Shown: in pieces, positions 25,859 to 35,880 of the stretch
Layout: each line of letters starts with the position of its first letter
How positions within the stretch are numbered: position 1 is the first letter of the stretch
Assembly (NCBI GenBank): GCA_018716485.1
Contig: DVJY01000037.1
Span: forward strand, 17,961-81,960
Direction of reading: 5' to 3'
Source: Candidatus Scybalocola faecipullorum
GTDB taxonomy: Bacteria; Bacillota; Clostridia; Lachnospirales; Lachnospiraceae
Length of the DNA: 64,000 nt
Position numbers and translations under genes: made by a program
The notes under the pieces: generated by a model
Told to the model about the DNA's origin: nothing
Database searches by the model: none
The model's input: the letters and a program-made list of their open reading frames with translations, nothing else

Positions 25859-26611
25859 TCATAAAACCCCCGCGATCGTGCGTATAACTTCTCCGCCGAT
25901 TATCAGCCCTGCTGCCGACGGCACAAAAGATATACTGCCCGGCACATATTTTTTAGGCTTTCCCGGGCGCACAGCAGTCCCGGTGTTATCCCCGGCGCTG
26001 CATTTTTCATCTTCCTGTTCAGTTTTTACAGGCTGCTCTTTTGAATAGAGCACCTTCAGTTTTTTAATATGACGCGCTTTTGCTTCACGCCGCATGACTC
26101 TGGCAAGCGGGCAGACAGAAGTTTTATAAATATCTGTAATTTCAAGCAGCTCCGGATGCAGTTTGTTGCCCGTGCCCATGCAGCTGATTACCGGCACCTG
26201 ATGCGCGATAGCCCTCTCGGCGATCAGCAGTTTTGCCGTCACTGTATCCACCGCATCTACAACATAATCATATGCCTGCCACTCAAATGTATCAATTGTC
26301 TCCGGGCTGACAAACAGCTGATATGTATTGACTTTAATCTGTCCGCAGATATCCCGGATATGCTCTGCCATGACCTGAACCTTCGGCCGCCCCAGCGTGG
26401 AGTGCAGGGCGATAATCTGACGGTTAATATTGCTCATGCATACGCTGTCATCATCAACAATATCAATCGTTCCGACACCGCACCGTGCCAGCGCCTCGAT
26501 TACATGACCGCCGACACCGCCCACGCCGAAAACAATGACTCTGGCATTATACAGCCGTTCCATCGCTTCCTGACCAAGAATCCGCGCTGTTCTGGAAAAT
26601 TCTTCGTTCAT
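25859..26611 (-). CDS. tcdA: tRNA threonylcarbamoyladenosine dehydratase (ThiF/TcdA)
   Basis: A 250-residue E1-like ATPase that cyclises the t6A base at tRNA position 37 to ct6A. The nucleotide-binding glycine motif VIFGVGGVGGHVIEALARCG is near residue 26, followed by IDIVDDDSVCMSNINRQ and DYVVDAVDTVTAKLLI. VISCMGTGNKLHPELL and SVCPLARVMRREAKAR are TcdA-specific features. A short acidic insert (KTEQEDEKCSAGDNTG) interrupts the C-terminal part. The last segment (SFVPSAAGLIIGGEVI) matches the family end. It is the last gene of the relA-MBL-hemZ-tcdA run, 30 bases after hemZ. Confidence 0.92.
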   Translation of the reverse strand: MNEEFSRTARILGQEAMERLYNARVIVFGVGGVGGHVIEALARCGVGTIDIVDDDSVCMSNINRQIIALHSTLGRPKVQVMAEHIRDICGQIKVNTYQLFVSPETIDTFEWQAYDYVVDAVDTVTAKLLIAERAIAHQVPVISCMGTGNKLHPELLEITDIYKTSVCPLARVMRREAKARHIKKLKVLYSKEQPVKTEQEDEKCSAGDNTGTAVRPGKPKKYVPGSISFVPSAAGLIIGGEVIRTIAGVL

Positions 26612-26641
26612 CGCTCTCCTCCTGTCTGTTTTGCACAGACT

Positions 26642-28114
26642 TTATTCTGCATCAGCCACATACCGCTCGATACCCGTCTTGCGGCCGATCATTTCATCAA
26701 TCCGCTCAATATAATCTTTCACACTTTTTACATTTTCAATCCTCTCAATACGGTTTTCTTCCCGTACTGCCATTTTCGTTGAGGCGCCTGCGCCCAATGC
26801 CAAAATGCTCTGTTTTTCTTCCATGATGAGCATATTGTAAAGGCCTTCGCAGCCAGGACGGGCATAGCCCACATTTTCCAGATTTCCGGCAATATTTTTC
26901 TGACGGTACATATAATACGGCCGCATGCCCATAGACACTGCCGCTTCAAATCCGGCACTGATCATGTCGTTGGTTTCTTCCACACCGATTCTCGCCGCAT
27001 AGGTTTCCTCTGTGTTCAGCGCCGCAGCCCGCTTAATAGCCAGTGCATGGACCGTCAGGCTTTCCGGCGAAAGTTTTTTAATTTCCTCCAATGTACGTTC
27101 AAAATCTTCCAGATGTTCACCCGGAAGACCAGCAATCAGATCCATATTGATATTTTTAAAACCGATGGCCGAGGCCATGTCAAAAGCTTCCAGCACCTGA
27201 GCCACTGTATGTCGCCGTCCGATGGCATCCAGCGTCTTTTGATTCATGGTCTGCGGATTAATCGAGATACGTTCAATGCCATGTGCCCTGATCACTTTCA
27301 GTTTTTCCGGTGTAAAACTGTCCGGCCGTCCTGCCTCGATCGTTGCCTCTGCCGCCAGATCAATATGAAAGCATTGCTCCAGCTTTGTCAGCAGCCTGTC
27401 CATTTGAGACGCGCTCAGCGATGTCGGTGTCCCGCCGCCCATATAAAAGGTGAGCAGCTTTTTCCTGCGAAACTTTCGGGACATCGCTTCTATTTCCTTA
27501 AACAGCGCTTCCAGATAATCATCAACTCTGTTCTTCCATACATTCAGCGGATAGGAAGAAAACGAGCAGTAGGCGCATATGGTCGGGCAAAATGGAATTC
27601 CCGTATAAAGGCTGTAAGTATTCTGATAGTCGACCTGCTCAAGCACCGCTTTTTCATTTTCAGCCACCTGAAGGCAAAGATCAAGTTTTCGGTCAGAGAT
27701 TTTATAAGCTTCTTTAAAATACTTCCGGATATCGGCATCGGACATTCCTTCTTCCAGACAGCCTGTGGCAACTTTCGCCGGCCGTATGCCGGTTAATGTC
27801 CCCCACGGCAGCGTCGTCCCTGTCGCCTCACACAAAAGCCGGTAGGCAAGTCTCTTTAGCTGATCTCTTGTTGCTTTCATCTCCCCGGGCACAGTCTTTG
27901 TTTCCCCGGCACGGCTTACACTGCCATCTTGTCCCAATTCACAGACAACACTCCGGCCGTATATATTTTCCGGCGTCTGTTCTTTAAAACATATATCCAT
28001 ATAAATATCTGTTTTTTCCCGGGAAACCGTTATTTTCTGTCCCGGAAAAAAAGCCATCAAAAGTGCCCGGATATCATTTTCAAACTTTGGAATATTAATA
28101 TATAAATGAATCAT
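26642..28114 (-). CDS. hemZ: HemZ-type radical SAM coproporphyrinogen III oxidase-like protein
   Basis: A 490-residue radical SAM protein of the HemZ group. An N-terminal roughly 165-residue extension characteristic of HemZ precedes the radical SAM barrel, whose cluster motif is FCPTICAYCSF (Cys-x3-Cys-x2-Cys). FYMGGGTPTSLSASQMDRL follows, then TIEAGRPDSFTPEKL and SINPQTMNQKTLDAIGR, as in HemN relatives. HemZ is annotated as oxygen-independent coproporphyrinogen dehydrogenase, but no other haem gene is present in this window, so the substrate is uncertain. It follows the MBL hydrolase by 14 bases in the relA transcript. Confidence 0.88.
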   Translation of the reverse strand: MIHLYINIPKFENDIRALLMAFFPGQKITVSREKTDIYMDICFKEQTPENIYGRSVVCELGQDGSVSRAGETKTVPGEMKATRDQLKRLAYRLLCEATGTTLPWGTLTGIRPAKVATGCLEEGMSDADIRKYFKEAYKISDRKLDLCLQVAENEKAVLEQVDYQNTYSLYTGIPFCPTICAYCSFSSYPLNVWKNRVDDYLEALFKEIEAMSRKFRRKKLLTFYMGGGTPTSLSASQMDRLLTKLEQCFHIDLAAEATIEAGRPDSFTPEKLKVIRAHGIERISINPQTMNQKTLDAIGRRHTVAQVLEAFDMASAIGFKNINMDLIAGLPGEHLEDFERTLEEIKKLSPESLTVHALAIKRAAALNTEETYAARIGVEETNDMISAGFEAAVSMGMRPYYMYRQKNIAGNLENVGYARPGCEGLYNMLIMEEKQSILALGAGASTKMAVREENRIERIENVKSVKDYIERIDEMIGRKTGIERYVADAE

Positions 28115-28128
28115 TGTCCGTACCCGCC

Positions 28129-28755
28129 TTATAAAAACGGATTGAACTGCCGTTCTTCACCGATGGTCGTATACGGTCCGTGCCCCGGCAATGCTTCCAC
28201 ATCATCATCCAGCACAAGCAGCCGGTCTTTAATAGAACGAATCAATGTATGCATGCTGCCTGTCGGCAGATCTGTACGGCCGACGGAGCCTTGAAACAGC
28301 GTGTCGCCGCACAGCAGTTTTTTCGTCTGAGGCATATAGTAACAGACACCGCCTTGGGTATGCCCCGGCGTATAGATCACTTCAAACATCATACCGCCAA
28401 AGACAAGGCAGTCATGATCTTTCACCGTTTTATCCGGCCTGACGCAAACCTGCCGGCCAATCATGCCACAGCCGTTTAAATACGGCGATTCCATGACTTC
28501 CTTATCTTTTTCATGGACATAAACCTCAATATCATAACGGGATCTGACTTCATCTGTCCCCATAATATGGTCAAAATGACCATGAGTCAGTAAAATTGCC
28601 GTCGGTTTCAGCCCGTTTTCTTCAATAAACCGGCATATTCTGCCGCCCTCGGCCGCCGGATCCACGATCACTGTTTCTTTCGTCTCTCCGTTGACGATCA
28701 AATAACAGTTCGTCTGAACCATGCCAAGGACCATGGAATGTATTGTAATCTCCAT
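28129..28755 (-). CDS. MBL-fold metallohydrolase (glyoxalase II-like)
   Basis: A 208-residue metallo-beta-lactamase-fold hydrolase. The metal-binding motif is LTHGHFDHIMG (HxHxDH) at about 57-67; further ligands are the His in YTPGHTQGGVCYY, the Asp in LLCGDTLFQGSVGRTDL and the His in LPGHGPYTTIGEER. The set and length fit glyoxalase II-like hydrolases acting on thioesters such as S-lactoylglutathione-type substrates, though the true substrate is unknown in these organisms. It begins 6 bases after relA and is followed by hemZ; this order is commonly conserved in Clostridia. Confidence 0.9.
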   Translation of the reverse strand: MEITIHSMVLGMVQTNCYLIVNGETKETVIVDPAAEGGRICRFIEENGLKPTAILLTHGHFDHIMGTDEVRSRYDIEVYVHEKDKEVMESPYLNGCGMIGRQVCVRPDKTVKDHDCLVFGGMMFEVIYTPGHTQGGVCYYMPQTKKLLCGDTLFQGSVGRTDLPTGSMHTLIRSIKDRLLVLDDDVEALPGHGPYTTIGEERQFNPFL

Positions 28756-28761
28756 ATTTTA

Positions 28762-31074
28762 TTAACCTCTCGTTCTTTCAACGTCATAAACACAGTCTAG
28801 TGAGCGCAGCTTGTCAATGATCTTGCCAAGTTCCTGACGGCTCTTGACTTCAAAGCTGACATCAATCGTCGCCCGCTGATTTTTGCCCGACCGGCTGTTC
28901 ATGGCAATAACATTGATTTCCCGCTCTGTAAAGACTTTGGCCACCTCTACGAGGACGCCTACTCTGTCATGGACATACACATTGACCTCTGCTTTAAAGA
29001 CGGCATCTTTTGCACTGTCTTCCTGCCATTCAGCGTCAATCAGACGATTCCTGTCCATTTCAGAAATATTCATAATATTGATACAGTCCGTCCGATGAAT
29101 TGATATGCCGCGACCTCTCGTCACAAAGCCGACAATCTCATCCCCCGGTACAGGATTGCAGCATTTTGAAAAACGAACAGCCACATCATGAATGCCTTTG
29201 ACAATAATCGCGCTGTGGCTCTTTGCTGTCACATCTTTTGCAGGAACTTCCGCTTTTGTCTGTGCCAGCTGTTCAAGTACTTTTTCGTCGGTAAGCAGTT
29301 TTTTGTCGGCTTTCTTCTTCTCTTCCACAAGACGGTTGACAACCTGACTTTCTTTCAGACCGCCGTGTCCGACTGCCGCACAGACCGCATCCCAGTTTCT
29401 GAAACCATATTTTTTAATAACTTTTTCAATAAATTCCGTTTTTGTTACATCACTGAGCACTATACCCTTGGATTTGGCATAGCTGCTGATTGCTTCTTTG
29501 CCTTTAACGATGTTTTCTTCTTTAAATTCTGTCTTAAACCACTGATTAATCTTATTTTTTGCCTGGGTACTTTTTACAATATTCAGCCAGTCACGGCTCG
29601 GTCCTTTGGAGTTCTGCGAAGTAATAATCTCGATCCGGTCGCCGTTTTGAATAATATAATCAATATTCACAAGTCTTCCATTGGCTCTTGCGCCAACCAT
29701 CTTATTGCCGACTGCCGAATGAATACTGTAGGCAAAGTCTATCGGTGTGGAACCGTTTGGCAGGCTCTTGACATCGCCCGCCGGCGTAAAACAATAAACA
29801 CTTTCTGAAAATAAATCCAGATCGTTTTTCAGCAAACTCATAAACTCGCGGTTATCTGACATATCCCGCTGCCATTCCAAAATCTGACGCAGCCATGTCA
29901 GCTTCGCTTCTTCCTTATTCGGCGTATTGATGCCGTTAGGATCTTCTTTATATTTCCAGTGGGCGGCAATACCGTACTCCGCTGTCTTGTGCATTTCAAA
30001 GGTTCGGATCTGAATCTCAAACGGTTTGCCTTCCGGCCCGATCAGCGTCGTATGCAGAGACTGGTACATATTCTGCTTAGGCATCGCAATGTAATCTTTA
30101 AAACGGCCCGGTATCGGTTTGTACTTTTCATGGATCAGACCCAGTGCTGCATAACAGTCTTTAATCGTATCTACAATAATTCTGACCGCGAACAGATCAT
30201 AAATCTGATCAATGGTCTTATTCTGATTGACCATTTTTTTGTATATACTGAAAAAATGTTTGACCCGTCCGCTGATCTGTGCTTTAATACCGCCCTTTTT
30301 CATACAGCTGGAAACTTCATCCACAATACCGGAAACGAAAGCCTCCCTCTCACTTTTTCTGGAAGCAATTTTTTCAGCAAGATCATAGTAAACTTCCGGT
30401 TCAAGATATCTGAGTGCAAGATCGTCCAGTTCTATTTTAATTTTTGAAATACCCAGACGCTGAGCGATCGGTGCGTAAATATCCATCGTCTCTCTTGCCT
30501 TTTCTTTCTGCTTTTCCGGACGCATATACTTGAGCGTCCGCATATTATGCAGCCGGTCGGCCAGCTTAATGAGAATGACCCTGATATCTTTGGCCATAGC
30601 CAAAAACATCTTTCTTAAATTTTCTGCCTGAACTTCAACTTTATCTTTAGAATAGGATAACTGTCCAAGTTTTGTGACGCCATCCACGATTAATGCGACT
30701 TCGCTGCCAAACTGCTGGGCAATTTCATCGGTCGTCATCACTGTGTCTTCGACGACATCATGCAGAAGCCCTCCGATGATTGTTTCTTTATCCAGTTCAA
30801 GATCTGCCAGAATCAGCGCCACGCACAGCGGGTGAATAATATAGGGTTCTCCCGATTTTCTCAGTTGTCCCTGATGTGCGCTATTGGCTATATTAAAGGC
30901 TTTCTCTATTTGTGTAATATCTGTCGAAGGGTGGTATGTCTTTACCTTGTCAATTAACTGCTTATATAAATCTTCAGGTTTCGTAAAATCTTTGGTCGCC
31001 ACAAGTTCATCTGCACTTTCGGGGGCGATCACATCAACATCTATGACTTTTTTTTCATTATTATTTTCCGCCAT
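28762..31074 (-). CDS. relA: Bifunctional (p)ppGpp synthetase/hydrolase
   Basis: A long RelA/SpoT homologue of 770 residues controlling the stringent response. The hydrolase HD domain shows EPYIIHPLCVALILADLEL and GLLHDVVEDT; the synthetase domain shows KHFFSIYKKM and RFKDYIAMPKQNMYQSLHT, the RFKD form found in bifunctional enzymes rather than the EFDD of synthesis-only RelA. TGS (CFTPAGDVKSLPNGSTPIDF), a zinc-finger-like helical part (VRFSKCCNPVPGDEIVGF) and a C-terminal ACT domain follow. AGAGGTGG precedes ATG 31074. It has its own promoter and leads the transcript with MBL, hemZ and tcdA. Confidence 0.96.
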   Translation of the reverse strand: MAENNNEKKVIDVDVIAPESADELVATKDFTKPEDLYKQLIDKVKTYHPSTDITQIEKAFNIANSAHQGQLRKSGEPYIIHPLCVALILADLELDKETIIGGLLHDVVEDTVMTTDEIAQQFGSEVALIVDGVTKLGQLSYSKDKVEVQAENLRKMFLAMAKDIRVILIKLADRLHNMRTLKYMRPEKQKEKARETMDIYAPIAQRLGISKIKIELDDLALRYLEPEVYYDLAEKIASRKSEREAFVSGIVDEVSSCMKKGGIKAQISGRVKHFFSIYKKMVNQNKTIDQIYDLFAVRIIVDTIKDCYAALGLIHEKYKPIPGRFKDYIAMPKQNMYQSLHTTLIGPEGKPFEIQIRTFEMHKTAEYGIAAHWKYKEDPNGINTPNKEEAKLTWLRQILEWQRDMSDNREFMSLLKNDLDLFSESVYCFTPAGDVKSLPNGSTPIDFAYSIHSAVGNKMVGARANGRLVNIDYIIQNGDRIEIITSQNSKGPSRDWLNIVKSTQAKNKINQWFKTEFKEENIVKGKEAISSYAKSKGIVLSDVTKTEFIEKVIKKYGFRNWDAVCAAVGHGGLKESQVVNRLVEEKKKADKKLLTDEKVLEQLAQTKAEVPAKDVTAKSHSAIIVKGIHDVAVRFSKCCNPVPGDEIVGFVTRGRGISIHRTDCINIMNISEMDRNRLIDAEWQEDSAKDAVFKAEVNVYVHDRVGVLVEVAKVFTEREINVIAMNSRSGKNQRATIDVSFEVKSRQELGKIIDKLRSLDCVYDVERTRG

Positions 31075-31106
31075 ACTACCACCTCTTTCCAATTATTTTA
31101 ACCTTT

Positions 31107-31135
31107 ATTATAACTACTGATTTGCAGAAACGCAA
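31107..31135 (-). promoter_or_regulatory. Promoter of relA
   Basis: Minus-strand TTGCGT (31130-31135), 17 bases, TATAAT (31107-31112), in the 91-base gap after apt. Confidence 0.65.
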
Positions 31136-31165
31136 CAAAATTCATATAAATTCGACATTCAGACC

Positions 31166-31690
31166 CTATTTGCCTTCATAAATGACTGCCGAATCAATAT
31201 TATAATCAGCAAGTCTTTTACGTCCGCCAAGCCCTGCCAGTTCAATCAAAAAGACTATTTTGACAACTTTTCCGCCAAGCTGCTCCACAAGACGTATATT
31301 GGCTTCCATCGTTCCGCCTGTCGCCAGAAGATCATCCACAAGCACGACCCTCTGTCCCGGTGTGATGGCGTCTTTATGTATTTCAATCTCGGCGCTGCCA
31401 TATTCCAGTGCATATGACACAGAAATTGTTTCCCTCGGAAGTTTTCCCTTTTTGCGGATCGGTACAAAGCCCTTCTTTAATTTATATGCCAAAGGAACGC
31501 CAAAAATAAATCCGCGCGCTTCTGGCCCGACGACAACATCCACATCGTCGGCATCAACAAAAGACGCCAGTGTATTAATTGCTGTCTGCAGGCCGTCAGG
31601 ATCCTGAACAACCGTTGTAATATCTCTGAAAATAATGCCTTTTTCCGGAAAATCCGGTATACTTAAAATATAATCCTCAAGTTTTTTCAT
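31166..31690 (-). CDS. apt: Adenine phosphoribosyltransferase
   Basis: The 174-residue purine salvage enzyme making AMP from adenine and PRPP. Family blocks: IPDFPEKGIIFRDITT at the N-terminus, VVGPEARGFIFGVPLAYKL, and the PRPP-binding loop VVLVDDLLATGGTM. AAAAAGGAGATCAGT precedes the start. It follows recJ by 18 bases and precedes relA; the recJ-apt-relA order is widespread in Firmicutes. Confidence 0.97.
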   Translation of the reverse strand: MKKLEDYILSIPDFPEKGIIFRDITTVVQDPDGLQTAINTLASFVDADDVDVVVGPEARGFIFGVPLAYKLKKGFVPIRKKGKLPRETISVSYALEYGSAEIEIHKDAITPGQRVVLVDDLLATGGTMEANIRLVEQLGGKVVKIVFLIELAGLGGRKRLADYNIDSAVIYEGK

Positions 31691-31708
31691 ACTGATCTCC
31701 TTTTTTGC

Positions 31709-33490
31709 TTATTTTTTTGCTACGGTGCAGTAATTTTGTACCACTATCTGCAATTTTTGATAACCTCTATATTCATTGACTGAAGGATAATAGGTAAATG
31801 CCAGATCGATATTGTCTGCATAGCCCAAATACATCGCCTCCACGGCATCTTTCCCATATTCGCCGGCGATAAAAGTGTTAAACGCCTCGATATCGCCAAA
31901 ATACATGGCTTCCATCATCGTATGCCGCTCATCGCAGACGCTCATTTTCAGCACATTATGATTCTTGCCAAGTACGGCCGCTTTTATCACTTTAAAATGT
32001 CTTTCGGCAAAAACCGGTTTTGTATTGCCCTTGCCAAACGGCTCCAGCAATTCCAGCTGTTCCACAAATTCTTTGGTGATATAACCGAGCGGCATCACTA
32101 CATCGATTTTAACTGGCGGCGCCAGTTCCTGTGCGCTCAACCGGCACTGAGTATTCAGCTTGCGTCTGAGTGCCTCAAGGCTTTCCTCGGGCAGCGTCAT
32201 GCCCGCTGCCATCGGATGTCCGCCGAACCGGGTCATCAGCTCCCTGCAGTGCATCAGCCCGTCGAAAATATTATATGCCTCCACAGAACGGGCGGAACCT
32301 TTGATCATGCCGCCGCCGACTTTTGTAAACACAATAGCCGGACGATGATACTTTTCCTTAATCCTCCCGGCAATAATTCCCACAAGACTTTCATGGCAGT
32401 TTTCAAGGAGTACCAGCAATATTTTGTCATTGACAATATCTGAGTGTTCGATGATATCTGAGGCCTGTTCAAATCCTTTGGCCGTCATTTCTTTTCGGCT
32501 TTCGTTTAATGTCCTCAGTTCATTCGCAATTTCCTTGGCCCGCTGCCAGTTTGTGCACATCAGCAGATCAAGGGCAATTTTTACAGTATCCAGACGTCCT
32601 GCCGCATTAAAGCACGGCCCGATCACAAATCCGATATGATAGGCCGATATTTTTTCAGGATTCAGCTTACATACCTCGATCAGCGCACGCAGTCCCATAT
32701 TATCTGTCGACGCCAGCTGGCGCAGACCGTATTTTACAATGATCCTGTTCTCGTCTTCCAGATCCATCACATCGGCCACTGTGGCAATTGCTGCATACTG
32801 TATTAAATTTTCCAAGAATGCTCTGTCCACATGAAACCGTTTATAAAGCACTTGGACAAGCTTAAAAGCGACTCCGGCGCCGCACAATTTTTTAAAAGGG
32901 TACCTGCAGTCCGGCTGCTTCGGATTGACCAGGGCATCCGCTTCGATCAAAAGATTCCTGCGCTCACCCGCCTCATTTTCCTCATAAGGAATGTCATGAT
33001 GATCTGTCACAACGACTGTCATGCCCAGAGTTTTCGCCAGCGTCACCGCATCAAATGCCGCAATGCCGTTATCACATGTCACGATCAGCCGTATGCCTTT
33101 ATCATAGGCTTCCCGAACGATCCGCTCATTCATGCCATAGCCTTCTTTGATCCGGTCCGGCGTAAATATTTCCGGCTGCGCCCCGATTTTTTGAAAAGCT
33201 CTGTATAAAATATAACTTGAGAAAATACCGTCCACATCAAAATCTGAAGCGATGGCAATCTTCTCGCGGCTGACGGCTGCTTTTTCTATAATTGCCGCCG
33301 CTTTTTCAATATCTTTCATTGACTCCGGCGCATACAGATCATCCGGGCTGCCATATAAATATTTCCGTATGGCCTCGTCTTCCCTGACGCCCCGGTTGAC
33401 CATGAGTCTTGCCAGTACCGGGCTGACACCGTATTTTTCGCCGATGGCTTTAAAGTCGGCACCTTTAGCCGTCACTACCCATCGTTCCAT
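31709..33490 (-). CDS. recJ: Single-stranded-DNA exonuclease RecJ
   Basis: A 593-residue 5'-3' exonuclease. DHH-domain motifs are visible: IASDFDVDGIFSSYILY, VTCDNGIAAFDAV and VVVTDHHDIP. The DHHA1 domain shows VFTKVGGGMIKGSARSVEAY and RFGGHPMAAGMTL, and the OB-fold region follows (APPVKIDVVMPLGYIT). RecJ trims DNA ends for RecF-pathway recombination and mismatch or base-excision repair. It starts just after the secDF terminator with a strong AGCAGGAGG site and likely forms a transcript with apt. Confidence 0.95.
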   Translation of the reverse strand: MERWVVTAKGADFKAIGEKYGVSPVLARLMVNRGVREDEAIRKYLYGSPDDLYAPESMKDIEKAAAIIEKAAVSREKIAIASDFDVDGIFSSYILYRAFQKIGAQPEIFTPDRIKEGYGMNERIVREAYDKGIRLIVTCDNGIAAFDAVTLAKTLGMTVVVTDHHDIPYEENEAGERRNLLIEADALVNPKQPDCRYPFKKLCGAGVAFKLVQVLYKRFHVDRAFLENLIQYAAIATVADVMDLEDENRIIVKYGLRQLASTDNMGLRALIEVCKLNPEKISAYHIGFVIGPCFNAAGRLDTVKIALDLLMCTNWQRAKEIANELRTLNESRKEMTAKGFEQASDIIEHSDIVNDKILLVLLENCHESLVGIIAGRIKEKYHRPAIVFTKVGGGMIKGSARSVEAYNIFDGLMHCRELMTRFGGHPMAAGMTLPEESLEALRRKLNTQCRLSAQELAPPVKIDVVMPLGYITKEFVEQLELLEPFGKGNTKPVFAERHFKVIKAAVLGKNHNVLKMSVCDERHTMMEAMYFGDIEAFNTFIAGEYGKDAVEAMYLGYADNIDLAFTYYPSVNEYRGYQKLQIVVQNYCTVAKK

Positions 33491-33538
33491 AAATTTCCTC
33501 CTGCTGATTCATTAAGTATTTCTTTTAAAGCCGCAAAA

Positions 33539-33562
33539 GCCGCCGTCCTTACGGACGGCAGC
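33539..33562 (-). terminator. Terminator after secDF
   Basis: On the minus strand GCTGCCGTCC and GGACGGCGGC pair around a four-base loop, followed by TTTTGCGGCTTT, directly after the secDF stop and before recJ. Confidence 0.7.
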
Positions 33563-33576
33563 TCTTTGATCGCCGA

Positions 33577-35862
33577 TTATTTCTTTCCCTTTATTTTATC
33601 TGTGCCGTCATCAGCATGCTTTTGGTCCGAATGTTTTTTCATTATATACCACATTGCGCCGGCAATGCAGACAGATGAATAACATCCGCTGATAATACCT
33701 GCCATCAATGGCAGTGCAAATTCACGGATAGAAGCAACACCGACAATATACAGTACAAAAATTGTGACAAACGTTGTCAGAGATGTGTTGATACTTCTTG
33801 ACAAAGTCTGTGTAATACTTGTATTGACAATAACATCCAAATCGGATTTGCTCATCAGCTTTCTGTTTTCGCGCACACGGTCAAAAATAACAATCGTCGC
33901 ATTGATCGAATAGCCGACAATCGTCAGCAGACAGGCAATAAACGTATTACCCACCGAAATACGCGTCATCGCATAAACTGCAATAACGACCAAAACGTCG
34001 TGGAGCAGGGCAAATACTGCGCTTGCGCCGAATTTAAAATCTTTAAAGCGGATCCATATATATACCAGCATAAGAACGCCTGAAATCAGCACCGCCAAAA
34101 CAGCATCCCGCTGCATCTGCTGACTGATCACGCCGCTGATGCTTTGTTCTTCGATCGTATTCACATCAATATCGTATGTTTCGGCAATGGCATTTTTAAC
34201 CTGATCTCTTGTTTCGCTGTCCATCACCGGTGTCTTTACGATAACATTGTTGGAATCCTGAACATTCTGCAGCTGAATATTTGTTACATTTCCATTATCT
34301 GAAATGAGCTGGCGCAGTTCATTGCCTGCTTCGCCTCTTGTATCTTCATATTCATTAAACGGTATGGTCAAAGATGTTCCGCCTGTAAAATCCAGTCCCA
34401 GATTTAATGCGCCCTGACCTCTTACGCCGTTGACAACCATTGTTGCTGCGCCTGCAGCAATAACAATAATCGAAATTGCGAAAAAGACTTTTTTGTGCCC
34501 GATAAAATTAAACGGTTTGCGTTCTTTTTGACGGCCGTAAAGTTTCTCGCCGCGCAGACCCATGGCATAAAAACCGTTGATTAAAATTCTTGTAATGACC
34601 ATAGCTGTAAACATGGACAAAACAATACCAAGCGCCAATGTTGTGGCAAAGCCTCTGATTGTTCCTGTGCCCATCAAATAAAGTACTGCTGCCGCGATCA
34701 ATGTGGTCACATTACCGTCAACAATCGCAGAAGTTGCCTTCTTAAATCCTGTATTAATGGCGATCCTGACCGAATGTCCTGCCGTGATTTCCTCCCGTAT
34801 ACGGGCAAATATAATAACATTGGCATCAACAGCCATACCCAGTGACAGAATAATACCTGCAATACCCGGAAGTGTCAGTGTGACATCCAATGCATTTAAA
34901 AAGCAGAGCATCATCACAAGGTAAAGGACAAGCGCAATACCGGAAGCAAGTCCCGGAATGCGGTACATAAAGATCATAAATATGATAATAAGCGCTACGC
35001 CGATGGCTCCTGCCAAAAGGCTTGTGCTGACTGCTTCCTCGCCGAGCTGGGCGCCTACAACACTGGACTGAACGTCCTCAAGTTCCACATTCAGACGTCC
35101 CAAACGGATGGTCGTTGCAAGACTGTTGGCTGATTCATATGTAAAATTGCCCTCAATGACTGCCTGACCGTTGCTGATGGTCTGATTGACATTCGGCGCA
35201 CTGATAATCTCGCCGTCATAAACAATATAAATCGGGCTGCCCACATTTCTCTCTGTTGCCTGAGCAAACTTTTCTGTGCCCTCTGTTGTAAACTGAAGGC
35301 TGACAACGTAGCTGTTGTTCTGTGTGGCTACAGTCGCATTGGCAATATCATTGCCGTCAAGCACTTTATTAAAGCCCGGATTAGCCTCTTCTATTTCGTC
35401 GGTAACGCCATCTGTATCCTGTGTATTTGCTGATTCAGTTTCCGATGTATCTTCACTTTCACTGTCTGATGTATCTTCTGACGTCGTATCAAGCATCTCG
35501 TAAAATCCGATGCTTCCCGGATTCCCCAGATTATTCAGCACTTCCTGAGCATCATATACGCCCGGGATTTCCACACTGATCTGATTTGAGCCGACCTGAT
35601 ATACTTCGGCTTCTGTACTGTACACCTGAACACGCTGCTGCAGTTTATAGACTGTATCCTGCATATCTGCAGATGACGGCGTATCTCCTACGGCCTGGTA
35701 AGTAATACTGACACCTCCGGCCAGATCAAGGCCTAATTTAATATTTTTGGCGCTTCCCTCATGCTTGTCGCCGACACCGCGCCATGATACGAGCGCACAG
35801 GCAACTGTCAGCACAAGTACAAGGAAAAACCCGAGAATTCTTAAACCTTTTTTCTCCTTCAT
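33577..35862 (-). CDS. secDF: Fused SecDF protein-export factor
   Basis: A fusion of SecD (about 1-440) and SecF (about 450-760) that uses proton flow to drive late steps of Sec export. SecD: an N-terminal helix, LGLDLAGGVSITYQ, the periplasmic domain, and a six-helix bundle beginning LGEEAVSTSLLAGAIGVALI and including LSLGMAVDANVIIFARIREE. SecF: LGLDFTGGTSLTIPF and YSINATIVIFDRVREN. A striking Ser/Thr/Asp/Glu-only run lies at about residues 126-156 (TSEDTSDSESEDTSETES and on) within the extracellular SecD domain. GAGGAG lies 8 bases before ATG 35862. It starts 18 bases after the SCIFF maturase gene. Confidence 0.95.
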   Translation of the reverse strand: MKEKKGLRILGFFLVLVLTVACALVSWRGVGDKHEGSAKNIKLGLDLAGGVSITYQAVGDTPSSADMQDTVYKLQQRVQVYSTEAEVYQVGSNQISVEIPGVYDAQEVLNNLGNPGSIGFYEMLDTTSEDTSDSESEDTSETESANTQDTDGVTDEIEEANPGFNKVLDGNDIANATVATQNNSYVVSLQFTTEGTEKFAQATERNVGSPIYIVYDGEIISAPNVNQTISNGQAVIEGNFTYESANSLATTIRLGRLNVELEDVQSSVVGAQLGEEAVSTSLLAGAIGVALIIIFMIFMYRIPGLASGIALVLYLVMMLCFLNALDVTLTLPGIAGIILSLGMAVDANVIIFARIREEITAGHSVRIAINTGFKKATSAIVDGNVTTLIAAAVLYLMGTGTIRGFATTLALGIVLSMFTAMVITRILINGFYAMGLRGEKLYGRQKERKPFNFIGHKKVFFAISIIVIAAGAATMVVNGVRGQGALNLGLDFTGGTSLTIPFNEYEDTRGEAGNELRQLISDNGNVTNIQLQNVQDSNNVIVKTPVMDSETRDQVKNAIAETYDIDVNTIEEQSISGVISQQMQRDAVLAVLISGVLMLVYIWIRFKDFKFGASAVFALLHDVLVVIAVYAMTRISVGNTFIACLLTIVGYSINATIVIFDRVRENRKLMSKSDLDVIVNTSITQTLSRSINTSLTTFVTIFVLYIVGVASIREFALPLMAGIISGCYSSVCIAGAMWYIMKKHSDQKHADDGTDKIKGKK

Positions 35863-35880
35863 CACTATCTCTCCTCAACA

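Noticed and set aside
31260..31607. Plus-strand Ser/Thr-rich frame inside apt
   Set aside because: Antisense shadow of apt with biased composition and no start signal.
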